DNA of 64,000 nucleotides from Chitinophagales bacterium (GTDB lineage: Bacteria; Bacteroidota; Bacteroidia; Chitinophagales; Chitinophagaceae), in the NCBI GenBank assembly GCA_017303395.1, contig JAFLBN010000002.1, positions 124,001-188,000 on the forward strand. Reading direction: 5' to 3'. Shown piece after piece: positions 1 to 9,061 of this stretch. The notes below the pieces were generated by a model. That model ran no database searches, was not told the DNA's origin, and was given only the letters and a program-made list of their open reading frames with translations. The first letter of the stretch is position 1. Each line of letters starts with the position of its first letter. Position numbers and translations under genes: made by a program.

Positions 1-281
1 CAGCAATACTAATGCGTTTGAACAAAGCATTGTTTATACTGGCAGCCAACATCAGCATATTTCCTTTCACTCCATTCATATGGATGGCTAGCCTGTTAAC
101 AGGCAAATGGCTGCTTGGTAATAAAGAATGGATTGTAGCATGGAAAGATTTTACACTGCAACGCTTTATGCAAGAAGGGCTTGCATTCTTTTTGGGTGGC
201 ACAGTATTAAGTGTAGCTGCAGGTATTATTGCATACCTGCTTACTTATATTTTATTACTTCTCTTTAGAGGTAAAAAGTAG
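1..281 (+). CDS. DUF2062 membrane protein, C-terminal fragment
   Basis: The reading frame is open from the window edge, so the true start lies upstream and the methionine at base 12 is probably internal. About 93 codons are visible. The stretch around ANISIFPFTPFIW followed by GKWLLG is characteristic of the DUF2062 family of small membrane proteins. Two hydrophobic segments are visible (roughly residues 15-30 and 58-85 counted from that methionine), and the protein ends in a basic RGKK tail. In Bacteroidota this domain is often fused behind a family 2 glycosyltransferase; whether that is so here cannot be seen. Its TAG stop directly abuts the stop of the convergent neighbour, with no spacer and no obvious terminator. 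Confidence 0.7.
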   Translation, partial: AILMRLNKALFILAANISIFPFTPFIWMASLLTGKWLLGNKEWIVAWKDFTLQRFMQEGLAFFLGGTVLSVAAGIIAYLLTYILLLLFRGKK

Positions 282-1715
282 CTATTTCTTTTTCTTTCCT
301 ACAGTTTTAGCTACAGGTGCTACTTTAACTTGTTTCGCTTCAGCAGACGGGAATTCGAATGCTTTGATAGCTTCAGAAAGCTTCAATAATAACGGACTGT
401 TACATAGATACATTATTATCAAAGGGAACATCTTGAATATACCACGCTTTGCTGTAGTGATATTGAACCATTTGGTGAAGTAGCTCATCAGCGGAAGTCC
501 GAAATATATGATAGCAATACCAACAAGCATAAAAACGGCCTCTTTGTTTATTTTCTTTCTATATACTATTATATCTGCCACAAACACTAAAATGAAGATG
601 TATATGATATAGCTGTATAATTGAAGGTTATCGCCACCAAATATCAATTCATTATTTATCCTGGCCATCCAATCAAAATACATTGAAACCGGACCCGGAT
701 TTAATTCACTTTCCAGATTGGTACCAACAGGCAGGTAGTATTTTACAAATATATTTACCCAAACAAAGTAGAAAACTAACGGAACAGCAAGCATTAATCC
801 TATTGAGTACCAGATACGTGACAGATCTACTTTATCTCTGTACAGGTAAACAAAAAGTAATGGTGTTGTTAGACCAATGAATATTAGAGTATCCAATCTT
901 ACATATGTTGCGAAACCTAGTAACAATACACCAAACAAGAAGAGATTATATTCTTTAGTACGCGTGTATTGAAACAAATAATAGTATCCGGCAAAAAAGA
1001 ATACCATGTTACTATAGTCCCAAAGCAGAACATAAGTATAGCCATACACTTCCGGAATAGTGAGGAATAACAGTGTAACCAGACCTGCTAGAACAGGGTG
1101 TAAGCGATCGCGTACAAGATTGTAAACCCAAATTAAAAATGCTATAGTCAAGATAGTAAGCCACAGCTGGCCAAACGGATGAACAAACATTTTATAAATG
1201 ATTTGCAAATCTGTTATATATGGTGGTTTCAATAGGTTGGGTGTACTTTCCAGCAGATTGACACTAAATACAGAGTTACTTATTTTGTGCTCTATCAAAG
1301 CATAGTGTGATAGTGCTTCAGGACCCGATAATACGTCTCTAGCATATGGAGGATAATAATAGCACCGCCATACACTCGGCACTAACAATGCTGCGTACAC
1401 AACTATAAATAGTATCTCGTACAAAGCAGGCATTTTTAAGGCCTCTGACTTTAACGAACTTATTTTATATCTCCTTATAACGAAAATGTTGGGAAGTAGG
1501 GTAGCAATTACAATAGATACCAACACATTAGTTTTGGTTATTGGCAACTTGAATAATTCCAGCAACATGGGTAACAGTGAAAAGACCGCAATGCCAACTA
1601 TACTGGAAATTGCAAAAAGAACAATTGCTTTTTCTTTTATCCTGAAAAGATGAAGTATACCCCTGCCAGTTAAAAATTGGGCTATAATTAATAATATTAA
1701 TCCTGCGGTGTTCAT
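282..1715 (-). CDS. Polytopic membrane protein, possible GT-C type glycosyltransferase
   Basis: Integral membrane protein of about 477 residues with ten or more hydrophobic segments and a short charged cytoplasmic tail ending KKKK. A loop after the third or fourth segment contains ARDVLSGPEAL, reminiscent of the first acidic loop of GT-C (PMT/ArnT-like) glycosyltransferases, but a clear catalytic DE pair was not identified, so the assignment is tentative. The frame extends one codon further to a TTG, but ATG at 1715 is the natural start. The stop of the upstream gene lies only seven bases before it, so the two are almost certainly co-transcribed. Confidence 0.65.
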   Translation of the reverse strand: MNTAGLILLIIAQFLTGRGILHLFRIKEKAIVLFAISSIVGIAVFSLLPMLLELFKLPITKTNVLVSIVIATLLPNIFVIRRYKISSLKSEALKMPALYEILFIVVYAALLVPSVWRCYYYPPYARDVLSGPEALSHYALIEHKISNSVFSVNLLESTPNLLKPPYITDLQIIYKMFVHPFGQLWLTILTIAFLIWVYNLVRDRLHPVLAGLVTLLFLTIPEVYGYTYVLLWDYSNMVFFFAGYYYLFQYTRTKEYNLFLFGVLLLGFATYVRLDTLIFIGLTTPLLFVYLYRDKVDLSRIWYSIGLMLAVPLVFYFVWVNIFVKYYLPVGTNLESELNPGPVSMYFDWMARINNELIFGGDNLQLYSYIIYIFILVFVADIIVYRKKINKEAVFMLVGIAIIYFGLPLMSYFTKWFNITTAKRGIFKMFPLIIMYLCNSPLLLKLSEAIKAFEFPSAEAKQVKVAPVAKTVGKKKK

Positions 1716-1722
1716 CAACTGG

Positions 1723-2193
1723 CTATTTTACAGATTTATATTCTTTGATAATGTTTGCTACAGCAGCACTATCTTCTAGTTTACTAAAGGACATACTGCC
1801 GTTAGCTGAAACAATACAATAGTTGGCCTTATATGCATCTTTAGCATCAATAGTAGTAGTATGTAAACCTGCATACAAATAACATACTACAGGCTCAGGC
1901 ATCACAACATTTTGTGTAAACTTCCCTGCATATGAGGCGGGAGGCATTAATACCAGCGCATTTTTAATCTTTTCCTTTTTCATATAATCATTAATAGAAG
2001 AACACGCTGCATATGCATTGCCCCATCTGATCATTTTTCTTTCATCCAGCTTCATATGTTCAAGATGATCATACAACTCATCGTTAAAAACCATGATACG
2101 CTCATTCAGCCATAGCTTATTATTTCCTATACTAAAGAACAAGACTATAGATATCAGGCTGATTACCAAAAGGGTTAATTTTCTTGAATTCAT
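1723..2193 (-). CDS. Hypothetical protein with N-terminal signal anchor
   Basis: 156-residue protein that I do not recognise. It begins with a short basic stretch and a hydrophobic segment (residues 5-22) that reads as a signal anchor or uncleaved signal peptide. The rest is predicted to be extracytoplasmic. Two cysteines (in AACSS and VVCYL) and a third (NYCIV) are present. Its partner immediately downstream is a polytopic membrane protein with which it forms a two-gene operon, so an accessory role to that protein is an inference from position only. Confidence 0.6.
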   Translation of the reverse strand: MNSRKLTLLVISLISIVLFFSIGNNKLWLNERIMVFNDELYDHLEHMKLDERKMIRWGNAYAACSSINDYMKKEKIKNALVLMPPASYAGKFTQNVVMPEPVVCYLYAGLHTTTIDAKDAYKANYCIVSANGSMSFSKLEDSAAVANIIKEYKSVK

Positions 2194-2319
2194 GCAAATA
2201 TTTGTCAGGAAAGATATAAACTATGACATTGCATTATTGAAAAGTGTTAGGGCTATTGATTACTTTTTTAAAATGCGCTGAGCATAGGTTTTGTTTTCGT
2301 ACATAATTATACAAAAAAT

Positions 2320-2350
2320 AAAAAGACCGCAATTGAATTGCAGTCTTTTT
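2320..2350 (-). terminator. Hairpin terminator after the RpoD paralogue
   Basis: Near-perfect inverted repeat: AAAAAGAC, GCAATT, then AATTGC and GTCTTTTT, with one mismatch pair. It is A-rich on one side and T-rich on the other, so it can work in both directions. It lies 22 bases beyond the stop of the sigma factor gene. Confidence 0.8.
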
Positions 2351-2371
2351 TAATCAAAATTTTATTCGTTA

Positions 2372-3229
2372 TTAACCGAGATATACTTTCAACGCATTGC
2401 TGTAACGTGCTTTTTGCAAACGCTTGATAGCACGTTCTTTTATCTGGCGGATACGCTCTTTTGTAAGGTCGTATTTTTCTCCAATCTCTTCGATTGTAGG
2501 ACCATCATCACCTTCAAGACCAAAGTATGCACCAAGAATTTCTGCTTCACGAACGCTCAGTGATTTCAGTATGCGTTTGATTTCAGCCCTTAAAGAGTCT
2601 TTCATAACATCATCATCTGTATCGCTGCTACCTTCCAGCAAATCACCCATAGCTACATCTTCAGCTTCATGCACAGGAGCATCCAGAGAAGTATGGCGGG
2701 TATTGCTGGTAAATATGTTTGTGATTTCTGTTTCACTCATATCCAGAATCTCTGCCAGTTCTTCAGTAGAAGGCTCACGCTCATTTTCCTGTTCGAAAGC
2801 TATGAATGCCTTATTAGCCTTATTGTAAGTGCCTATCTTGTTCTGTGGTAAACGTACCAGACGACCTTGCTCTGCCAATGCCTGCAAAATAGACTGACGA
2901 ATCCACCATACAGCGTATGATATGAATTTGAAACCTTTGGTTTCATCAAAACGCTGAGCTGCTTTTATCAAGCCCAGATTACCTTCATTGATAAGGTCAC
3001 TCAGAGACAAGCCCTGATGTTGGTATTGCTTTGCCACCGATACTACGAAACGAAGGTTAGCCTTTACCAGCTTCTCCAATGCGCGCTGATCGCCCATATG
3101 GATTTTCTGAGCAAGAGTAGTTTCCTCTTCCGGGGTAATCATTGATATTTTACTGATTTCCTGAAGGTACTTTTCTACTGCCTGAGAATCGCGATTGGTG
3201 ATCTGGGTGGCAATTTTTAACTGCCTCAT
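2372..3229 (-). CDS. RNA polymerase sigma-70 factor, RpoD/SigA-like paralogue
   Basis: 285-residue group 1/2 sigma factor that directs RNA polymerase to promoters. Region 1.2 (about residues 15-50), the strongly conserved region 2 with [13 protein letters not shown] and the -10 recognition helix [10 protein letters not shown] (about 80-145), region 3, and a region 4 helix-turn-helix with LTKERIRQIKERA near residue 255 are all visible. Region 1.1 is absent, as usual for this phylum. It resembles the second sigma gene at 36971-37840 throughout but differs more in regions 3 and 4 (LTKERIRQIK against [10 protein letters not shown]), so I regard this copy as the divergent paralogue rather than the housekeeping factor. 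Monocistronic, with its own terminator. Confidence 0.9.
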   Translation of the reverse strand: MRQLKIATQITNRDSQAVEKYLQEISKISMITPEEETTLAQKIHMGDQRALEKLVKANLRFVVSVAKQYQHQGLSLSDLINEGNLGLIKAAQRFDETKGFKFISYAVWWIRQSILQALAEQGRLVRLPQNKIGTYNKANKAFIAFEQENEREPSTEELAEILDMSETEITNIFTSNTRHTSLDAPVHEAEDVAMGDLLEGSSDTDDDVMKDSLRAEIKRILKSLSVREAEILGAYFGLEGDDGPTIEEIGEKYDLTKERIRQIKERAIKRLQKARYSNALKVYLG

Positions 3230-3560
3230 AATATATTAAGATTTAAATTTAACTGTTAAATATATTCCTTACTTGTTATATAGACGAATGAACTGACAAA
3301 AAAGTTTGTTAGAATGTTCAGTTTTCTATAATTTTATAAAGCCTCAAAATCTGTTCCGTTTTATCGACATTTTCTCATCACATTGTCATAAAACACAGAC
3401 ATAAACGCAAAATCCTCTGCCAGATTGTGTTTGCAGCTATATGGATTTATCCTATAGCGCAATAGTTTAACTTATACAGAGATATTTTAGTCAGATTTTA
3501 TGCAAAGCTATATCGCAACTGCCAAAAATGCTACCTTTGCGCCACTATTTAACATTTGAT
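3230..3560. other. 331-base divergent intergenic region
   Basis: AT-rich region between the leftward sigma factor gene and the rightward glutaryl-CoA dehydrogenase gene. It holds the TACCTTTG promoter element of the latter near its right end. No small ORF, RNA gene or repeat was recognised in the remainder. Confidence 0.6.
3532..3539 (+). promoter_or_regulatory. -7 box of glutaryl-CoA dehydrogenase gene
   Basis: TACCTTTG is an exact match to the Bacteroidota -7 consensus TAnnTTTG. It overlaps the upstream in-frame ATG at 3528, which therefore cannot be the translation start; ATG at 3561 is the first downstream of the expected transcription start. No good -33 TTTG was found at the usual distance. 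Confidence 0.65.
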
Positions 3561-4739
3561 ATGCAAAAAGACTTGTATCAACATCCCGATTATTACTTGG
3601 TAGATGAACTTTTGACAGACGAACACAAGCTTATCCGCGACGCGGTTCGTGCTTATGTAAAGAAAGAAATCAGCCCGATTATAGAAGAATATGCCCAAAA
3701 GGCAGCGTTTCCTAAGCAAATCATTAAAGGTCTGGGCGAGCTTGGTTGCTTCGGCCCGTTCATTCCTCAAAAATATGGCGGTCCTGGGTTGGACTACATA
3801 TCTTATGGTATCATGATGCAAGAGCTGGAGCGTGGCGATAGCGGCGTACGCTCTACAGCATCTGTACAAGGTTCTCTGGTTATGTTCCCTATCTACAAAT
3901 TTGGTAGCGAGGAACAAAAAATGAAATACCTGCCAAAATTAGCTACGGGTGAGTACATGGGCTGTTTTGGCCTTACAGAGCCTGACCATGGCTCTAACCC
4001 TGCAGGTATGCTCACTAACTTTAAAGACGCGGGAGACCATGTAATACTGAATGGTTCTAAAATGTGGATTTCTAATGCCCCGTTTGCAGATATCGCTGTA
4101 GTATGGGCTAAAGATGAGGCAGGTGAAATATATGGTCTGATAGTAGAGCGTGGAATGGAAGGCTTCAGCACACCTGAAACACATGGCAAATGGTCACTGC
4201 GTGCTTCTGCAACCGGTGAACTGGTTTTTGATAATGTTAAAGTACCTAAAGAAAATATATTGCCTGGCGTAAAAGGTCTGAAGGGACCATTAACTTGCTT
4301 ATCAAGCGCACGTTATGGTATAGCTTGGGGTGCATTGGGTTGTGCTATGGACTGCTATGATACTGCACTACGCTATACACAACAACGTGTTCAGTTCGAT
4401 CGTCCGATAGCAGGCTTTCAGCTTACACAAAAGAAACTGGCAGAGATGATTACAGAAATAACTAAGAGCCAATTACTTAACTGGCGTCTTGGTGTGTTGC
4501 GCGATCAGGACCGTGCAACACCTGCACAAATCTCTATGGCTAAACGCAATAGCTGCGATATAGCACTGAAAGTAGCACGTGAAGCAAGACAAATGCTGGG
4601 TGGTATGGGTATAACAGGCGAATTCAGCATCATGCGTCATATGATGAATTTGGAATCTGTTGTTACTTATGAAGGTACGCACGATATACACCTGCTTATA
4701 ACAGGTATGGATGTAACAGGGCTGAATGCCTTCAAATAG
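3561..4739 (+). CDS. gcdH: Glutaryl-CoA dehydrogenase (acyl-CoA dehydrogenase family)
   Basis: 392-residue flavoprotein expected to oxidise and decarboxylate glutaryl-CoA to crotonyl-CoA in lysine/tryptophan breakdown. It follows glutaryl-CoA rather than generic acyl-CoA dehydrogenases: the substrate-binding arginine in VRSTASVQ (residue 97), the FAD-contact loop GLTEPDHGS (about 137-145) and the catalytic glutamate in TYEGTHDIH (residue 371) are in the arrangement known for GCDH. The start at 3561 is chosen because a perfect -7 box overlaps the longer alternative. Monocistronic, closed by a bidirectional hairpin. A related short-chain dehydrogenase is the only serious alternative. Confidence 0.88.
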   Translation: MQKDLYQHPDYYLVDELLTDEHKLIRDAVRAYVKKEISPIIEEYAQKAAFPKQIIKGLGELGCFGPFIPQKYGGPGLDYISYGIMMQELERGDSGVRSTASVQGSLVMFPIYKFGSEEQKMKYLPKLATGEYMGCFGLTEPDHGSNPAGMLTNFKDAGDHVILNGSKMWISNAPFADIAVVWAKDEAGEIYGLIVERGMEGFSTPETHGKWSLRASATGELVFDNVKVPKENILPGVKGLKGPLTCLSSARYGIAWGALGCAMDCYDTALRYTQQRVQFDRPIAGFQLTQKKLAEMITEITKSQLLNWRLGVLRDQDRATPAQISMAKRNSCDIALKVAREARQMLGGMGITGEFSIMRHMMNLESVVTYEGTHDIHLLITGMDVTGLNAFK

Positions 4740-4760
4740 TTCAATACGATAATCATAAAT

Positions 4761-4791
4761 AAAAAAGCCAACTAAATTAGTTGGCTTTTTT
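4761..4791. terminator. Bidirectional hairpin terminator
   Basis: Near-perfect inverted repeat (AAAAAAGCCAACTAA and its complement) between two convergent genes, with a run of A on one side and T on the other, so it serves both. Confidence 0.85.
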
Positions 4792-5208
4792 ATTGTTATT
4801 TAACCATGTTTCCATTTGTTGTTTTTCGTTGACGGAAATAGCCATTTCTATTTCCCATTTCTTATTCTTTACAGCTTTCAGTATGTATTCATAGTCGCAA
4901 TTGTAAAGCAAGTCTTTATTACTGTTAAAATAGTTCCACCTAACTTTTACATGGGCTATATTTTCAGTAATCATGCGCTTGTTTCTTATCTCTGCTTCTG
5001 CCAGTGTAATACCAAATTGCTTATAAAAACCAATCCCTTGATTGAACATACCCTCCAGCTTACTGCTTTCATTAAAAGCAGTCGCTTTTTCGGCAGAAAG
5101 GAAAGTGCAAGGGATAGCAAAATGATGAGCCATACCTTTGGTATCGTAATTGGTAAGTGCAGCTGCGTATGTATCGAAATGTGTATTCAGTAATTGCTGT
5201 AGTTCCAT
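4777..5208 (-). CDS. NTF2-like (SnoaL-type) hypothetical protein
   Basis: 143-residue soluble protein without signal peptide. Its length, the initial amphipathic helix with FDTYAAALTNYD, and alternating strands ending in WEIEMAIS suggest an NTF2-like alpha+beta barrel of the SnoaL/DUF4440 kind, a scaffold used by small enzymes and binding proteins. No catalytic residues can be assigned. The frame ends inside the bidirectional terminator. A perfect -7 box (TAACTTTG, bases 5234-5241 on the reverse strand) precedes the start. Confidence 0.6.
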   Translation of the reverse strand: MELQQLLNTHFDTYAAALTNYDTKGMAHHFAIPCTFLSAEKATAFNESSKLEGMFNQGIGFYKQFGITLAEAEIRNKRMITENIAHVKVRWNYFNSNKDLLYNCDYEYILKAVKNKKWEIEMAISVNEKQQMETWLNNNKKAN

Positions 5209-5233
5209 TGCTCCGCTATATATGTAAGGGATG

Positions 5234-5241
5234 CAAAGTTA
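5234..5241 (-). promoter_or_regulatory. -7 box of the NTF2-like gene
   Basis: Reads TAACTTTG on the reverse strand, an exact TAnnTTTG match about 25 bases before the ATG. Confidence 0.6.
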
Positions 5242-5270
5242 CATTGTTGCAGCAATACGAATGGATATAA

Positions 5271-6533
5271 TTACTTCTTTTTATAACCGATTTTATGACC
5301 TGCCAGTGCAAAGAACAAGATATACAAATAGCAAGGAATCATAACCCAATAAGCAGCCCTGTTGCCCGAAATATCAACCATTTTACCATAAAGCAACGGG
5401 AGTATTGCACCGCCTGCAATACCCATTATCAGCAGGGCAGAACCAGTTTTTGTAAACTTACCCAAGCCTTTCAGCGACATAGGCCATATGGCAGGCCACA
5501 TAATGGCATGTGCAAAACCAAGCGATGCCAGGAAATAAACCGATGTTTTCCCTGTAGTTGTAAGAACACCAACTACTAGTACAAGCCCTAAAACTGTACA
5601 TATCCTCAAAAACAGTTCTTGCGATATGATGCGCGGCGTAAGGATGATTCCTGCAAAATAACCTGCAACCATACAACCGAGCGTGAACGAAGTAAACCAC
5701 TTAGCTTCCTCTATCGGAATACCCATAGAAGTACCATAGCTAATAATTGAATCACCTGCTATTACCTCAACACCTACATAAAAGAAAATCGCTAATGCGC
5801 CTAATATCAGATAAGTATGATGCCAGATTGTAGGATGGGTTGAGTCGTCAGTATCAGGGTTTTCTTCAGTATCATTAACATCAGGCAACGGTGATACACG
5901 TATCAACAGTGCTAAGACTACCAATACAATGGCTAATACTATATACGGATTGATGATGCGTTGTGCCAATTCACTAAGCAGTTGTTCTTTTTGTGCAATG
6001 TCTGTAGTAGCATTTACCTGTTCGTTAATGCCATCAACACCCGACAACAAAATGCCTGCCATGATAGCCGGCAATATCATACCTGCAGCTTTGTTGGCAA
6101 TCCCCATCATACTGATACGACTGGCAGCACTTTCGGCAGGGCCCAGAATTGTTACATACGGATTAACAGCTGTTTGCAATATGGCAAGGCCTAGACCTTC
6201 TGTAAACAAGCCTGTAAGAAACAACATATAGTTGCGTTGCATAGCAGCTGGTATAAACAATAATGCACCACCTGCCATTACCAACAACCCAAGACTCATA
6301 CCTTTCTTAAACCCTGTTTTATTTAATATAGCAGAAGACGGTAATGCCATCACGAAATAGGAAATAAAGAAGGCAAACGTTACAAAGTATGACTGAAAGT
6401 TATTCAACTGGCATACTGCTTTCAGGAAAGGTATCAGTGTACCATTGAGCCACGTAATGAACCCGAAAATAAAATATAGTAAACCTACCAGTATCAGCGA
6501 GGTAGTGTACGATTGCTTTTTATCTGTTTGCAT
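5271..6533 (-). CDS. Sugar MFS transporter, FucP/GluP type
   Basis: 420-residue major facilitator with twelve hydrophobic segments. The opening LILVGLLYFIFGFITWLNGTL and the segment GLGLAILQTAVNPY are hallmarks of the FHS family (fucose/glucose/galactose:proton symporters). A charged cytoplasmic loop rich in Asp/Glu (about residues 218-232) separates the two halves. It is divergently transcribed from a ROK glucokinase, so uptake of glucose or galactose followed by phosphorylation is a reasonable inference; exact sugar specificity cannot be read from sequence. Confidence 0.85.
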   Translation of the reverse strand: MQTDKKQSYTTSLILVGLLYFIFGFITWLNGTLIPFLKAVCQLNNFQSYFVTFAFFISYFVMALPSSAILNKTGFKKGMSLGLLVMAGGALLFIPAAMQRNYMLFLTGLFTEGLGLAILQTAVNPYVTILGPAESAASRISMMGIANKAAGMILPAIMAGILLSGVDGINEQVNATTDIAQKEQLLSELAQRIINPYIVLAIVLVVLALLIRVSPLPDVNDTEENPDTDDSTHPTIWHHTYLILGALAIFFYVGVEVIAGDSIISYGTSMGIPIEEAKWFTSFTLGCMVAGYFAGIILTPRIISQELFLRICTVLGLVLVVGVLTTTGKTSVYFLASLGFAHAIMWPAIWPMSLKGLGKFTKTGSALLIMGIAGGAILPLLYGKMVDISGNRAAYWVMIPCYLYILFFALAGHKIGYKKK

Positions 6534-6683
6534 AATGCCTTGTTGTAATGCTAAATATAGAACCCTTATAGCTTATTTTCTACATCTGCTACTGTTTTTT
6601 GGCGATAAGCTGTTGAAACAAAAAACTTTAGACCTATCGCTTTTGCAAATCTTGTTGTTTAATTTTATTGCGTAATTAACCAC

Positions 6684-7628
6684 ATGGAGCAACAACCACT
6701 TGCATTAGGTATAGATATCGGGGGGACAAATACCGCTTTCGGTATAGTAGACAGGCGTGGACAAATATTAGAACAGGGCAGTATGCCTACAAAAGGCTAT
6801 GCTACTGCTGCACAATATGTAAAAGCATTAGCCAAAGAAATTAATCCGCTGATTAAGAAGGTTAAACGGCAACATATTAAGGGTATAGGAGTAGGGGCAC
6901 CCAATGGCAATTTCTATACAGGCGAAATTGTAAATGCGGCCAATCTTGAATGGTATGGTATTATACCCATTGCCGAAATGTTCAGTGATGCTTTCGGATT
7001 GCCTGTAACGCTTACCAATGATGCAAACGCCGCTGCTATCGGCGAGATGCAATATGGTGTAGCACGCAACATGAAGGACTTTATCATGATAACACTGGGT
7101 ACTGGTGTTGGTAGTGGTATTGTTGCAAACGGACAACTGATTTACGGCCACGATGGTTTTGCAGGTGAAGTAGGGCATATGATAGCTGTGCGCGACGGAC
7201 GTGAATGTGGTTGTGGCAGAATGGGGTGCCTTGAAAAATATTGTTCATCTCCTGGTGTGGCAAGTACTGCCGAAAAATGGCTGGATGTGAGAACAGACAA
7301 AAGCCTGCTGCGAGATTTCAAAGGAAAGATTACATCTAAAACCGTTTACGATGTTGCCCTTACAGGTGATAAACTGGCACTGGATGTATTTGACTATACA
7401 GGCATGTTGCTTGGGCAAACTTTGGCAGATGTAGTAGCCATCACATCGCCGCAAGCTATCGTTTTCTTTGGCGGATTGGCAAAAGCCGGAGACTTGTTGT
7501 TGAAGCCAGTGAAAAAACATCTGGAAAACAATCTGTTGCATATATACAAAGGCAAGGTAGAATTACTGTTATCTGCGCTCCCTGATACAGACGCTGCCAT
7601 ACTTGGTGCCAGCGCATTGGTATGGTAA
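6684..7628 (+). CDS. ROK family glucokinase
   Basis: 314-residue cytoplasmic sugar kinase of the ROK family, expected to phosphorylate glucose or a related hexose with ATP. Seen: the phosphate loop DIGGTNT (residues 11-17), the catalytic aspartate in TNDANAAA (D113), and the ROK zinc site formed by H165 in GEVGH and cysteines 175, 177 and 182 of CGCGRMGC. There is no N-terminal winged helix, so this is an enzyme and not a NagC/XylR-type repressor. It is divergent from the sugar transporter, the likely metabolic partner. Fructokinase or N-acetylhexosamine kinase are alternatives. Confidence 0.88.
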   Translation: MEQQPLALGIDIGGTNTAFGIVDRRGQILEQGSMPTKGYATAAQYVKALAKEINPLIKKVKRQHIKGIGVGAPNGNFYTGEIVNAANLEWYGIIPIAEMFSDAFGLPVTLTNDANAAAIGEMQYGVARNMKDFIMITLGTGVGSGIVANGQLIYGHDGFAGEVGHMIAVRDGRECGCGRMGCLEKYCSSPGVASTAEKWLDVRTDKSLLRDFKGKITSKTVYDVALTGDKLALDVFDYTGMLLGQTLADVVAITSPQAIVFFGGLAKAGDLLLKPVKKHLENNLLHIYKGKVELLLSALPDTDAAILGASALVW

Positions 7629-7637
7629 AATATGAAA

Positions 7638-7656
7638 GGGCTCCCCGAAGGAGCCC
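7638..7656 (-). terminator. GC-rich hairpin terminator
   Basis: GGGCTCC and GGAGCCC enclose a five-base loop. Leftward transcription runs into a T-rich stretch, so it probably ends the DUF6600 gene; it may also slow rightward transcripts of the kinase gene. Confidence 0.65.
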
Positions 7657-7687
7657 CATTCACCATTAACCAACAAACCAACTATTT

Positions 7688-9061
7688 TTATCGGCCTCTG
7701 CCACCGCCACGGTCAAAACGTTCTGCCGGGGCGCTACGTTCTTCGCGTGCAGGTGCCTGTCTTTCAAAATTTCTTTGCTGTGGTTGTTCGGCACGTTGTG
7801 GCTGTTGTTCCCAACGTTGTTGCCTTTTCATTCTTTGTGGTTCACTACGTTCCATTCTTGCAGGCCTATCCATTTGCTGTTGCTCCATTCTAGGGCGTTC
7901 GGCTCTTGGCTGCTCCCATTGTTGTGGTCGCTCTGCACGTGGTTGTTCTGTCCTTTCCCAACGTTGCGGACGTTCTGCCCTTACAGGCTCCTGTTGTGCA
8001 GGAACGTTATCTCGCTGTGGGCGATTTTCCCATTGTTGTTGCCTGCGTCTTTCTATGTCCTGCTGCTGGCCACGTTGTGCTTCATAGCCACGAGGGTTTT
8101 CGTTTGTTGTCCACCTTTCTCTTTCAGCAGGACGGTTATTCTCCATACCACCTCTCATAGGGCGATTGTTTTGCTCTACATTTTCACGACCACGCATTTC
8201 ACCATTCCTGAAACCATTTTCCCTGCCACCACGAACTTCATTAGCATTTCCCATATTATTACCTCGTGGGTTTGCTGCTACAAATCGCTCAGGCCTTGCA
8301 TTAGCTCCGCGTGGGCTGTTTGTAACCTGCGGACGATATACATTTACCGTGTTGTTATTGATACTCATGCGTTGCGGACGATTCACATTATTGATATTAT
8401 ACGTTTGTACACGCTGACCTGTACGGCGTTGAAACTCACTATCACGCGGACCACACACATATGTACTCCTGTTATTGATATACGTATTATTAATTATAGT
8501 TGTATTGTTTATGATAGTAGTATTATACCTCGGACCACGATAGTAGCTTTGGAAGCGCGGACTATATATATGAGCACATGGTATAAATACCCACCAGTCG
8601 TTTGGTACATAATACCTCGGTCCGAATGATACATTTACGCTGATGCCCGGTGCCATTGGTGCCCAACCGTAATAACTGCTGTTATCTCTCCACGTTACCC
8701 ATGCCGGTCCCCATTCTGTATCAGGTATCCATATCCAGCCATAATAGTCATCATACGTCCAGCGACCATAGTGAAATGGTGCCCAACCCCAATCATAATC
8801 GGAAACCCAAGTATTACCATATTCCGTCATAGCCCAGCGACCACCTGTATAGTATGGGCGGAAATCGCCTCTTACATTAGGTCGCCATGCGTAACCATAA
8901 CTACCATAGTCCATCCATTGACCGTAAGGAGACAATTCATCATAGAATGTCTGAATTGAAACCGACACACCGGGTTGCGCTTTTGCCACCGTTGGCATTA
9001 CTGCAGGTATTGCCATACCCAGCAGCGCAACACTTATTATTGTAATCAACCCTTTTTTCAT
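7688..9061 (-). CDS. DUF6600-type secreted protein with Gln/Arg/Pro-rich tail
   Basis: 457-residue exported protein with a signal peptide (residues 1-28, ending AKAQ). The first third contains aromatic repeats with YGQWMDYG, WRPNV, YGRWTYDDYYGWIWIPDTEWGPAW and WAPM, which identify the DUF6600 family. A short run of Asn/Thr/Ile follows (about residues 180-215). From about residue 245 to the end the protein is low-complexity and dominated by Arg, Gln, Glu, Pro and Asn, including repeated PQRWE/RAERPQ units, and is probably disordered and strongly charged. Function unknown; an envelope or matrix role is inferred. Long ORFs on the opposite strand are compositional shadows of this tail. Confidence 0.75.
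   Translation of the reverse strand: MKKGLITIISVALLGMAIPAVMPTVAKAQPGVSVSIQTFYDELSPYGQWMDYGSYGYAWRPNVRGDFRPYYTGGRWAMTEYGNTWVSDYDWGWAPFHYGRWTYDDYYGWIWIPDTEWGPAWVTWRDNSSYYGWAPMAPGISVNVSFGPRYYVPNDWWVFIPCAHIYSPRFQSYYRGPRYNTTIINNTTIINNTYINNRSTYVCGPRDSEFQRRTGQRVQTYNINNVNRPQRMSINNNTVNVYRPQVTNSPRGANARPERFVAANPRGNNMGNANEVRGGRENGFRNGEMRGRENVEQNNRPMRGGMENNRPAERERWTTNENPRGYEAQRGQQQDIERRRQQQWENRPQRDNVPAQQEPVRAERPQRWERTEQPRAERPQQWEQPRAERPRMEQQQMDRPARMERSEPQRMKRQQRWEQQPQRAEQPQQRNFERQAPAREERSAPAERFDRGGGRGR

Noticed and set aside
3528-3560. Upstream ATG of glutaryl-CoA dehydrogenase
   Set aside because: The TACCTTTG -7 box overlaps these codons, so they are unlikely to be transcribed.
7775-8629. 284-residue ORF opposite the DUF6600 gene
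   Set aside because: Shadow of the Arg/Gln-rich coding sequence; composition is abnormal (Cys, Leu, His runs), no start context, and the opposite strand carries a signal peptide and a known domain.
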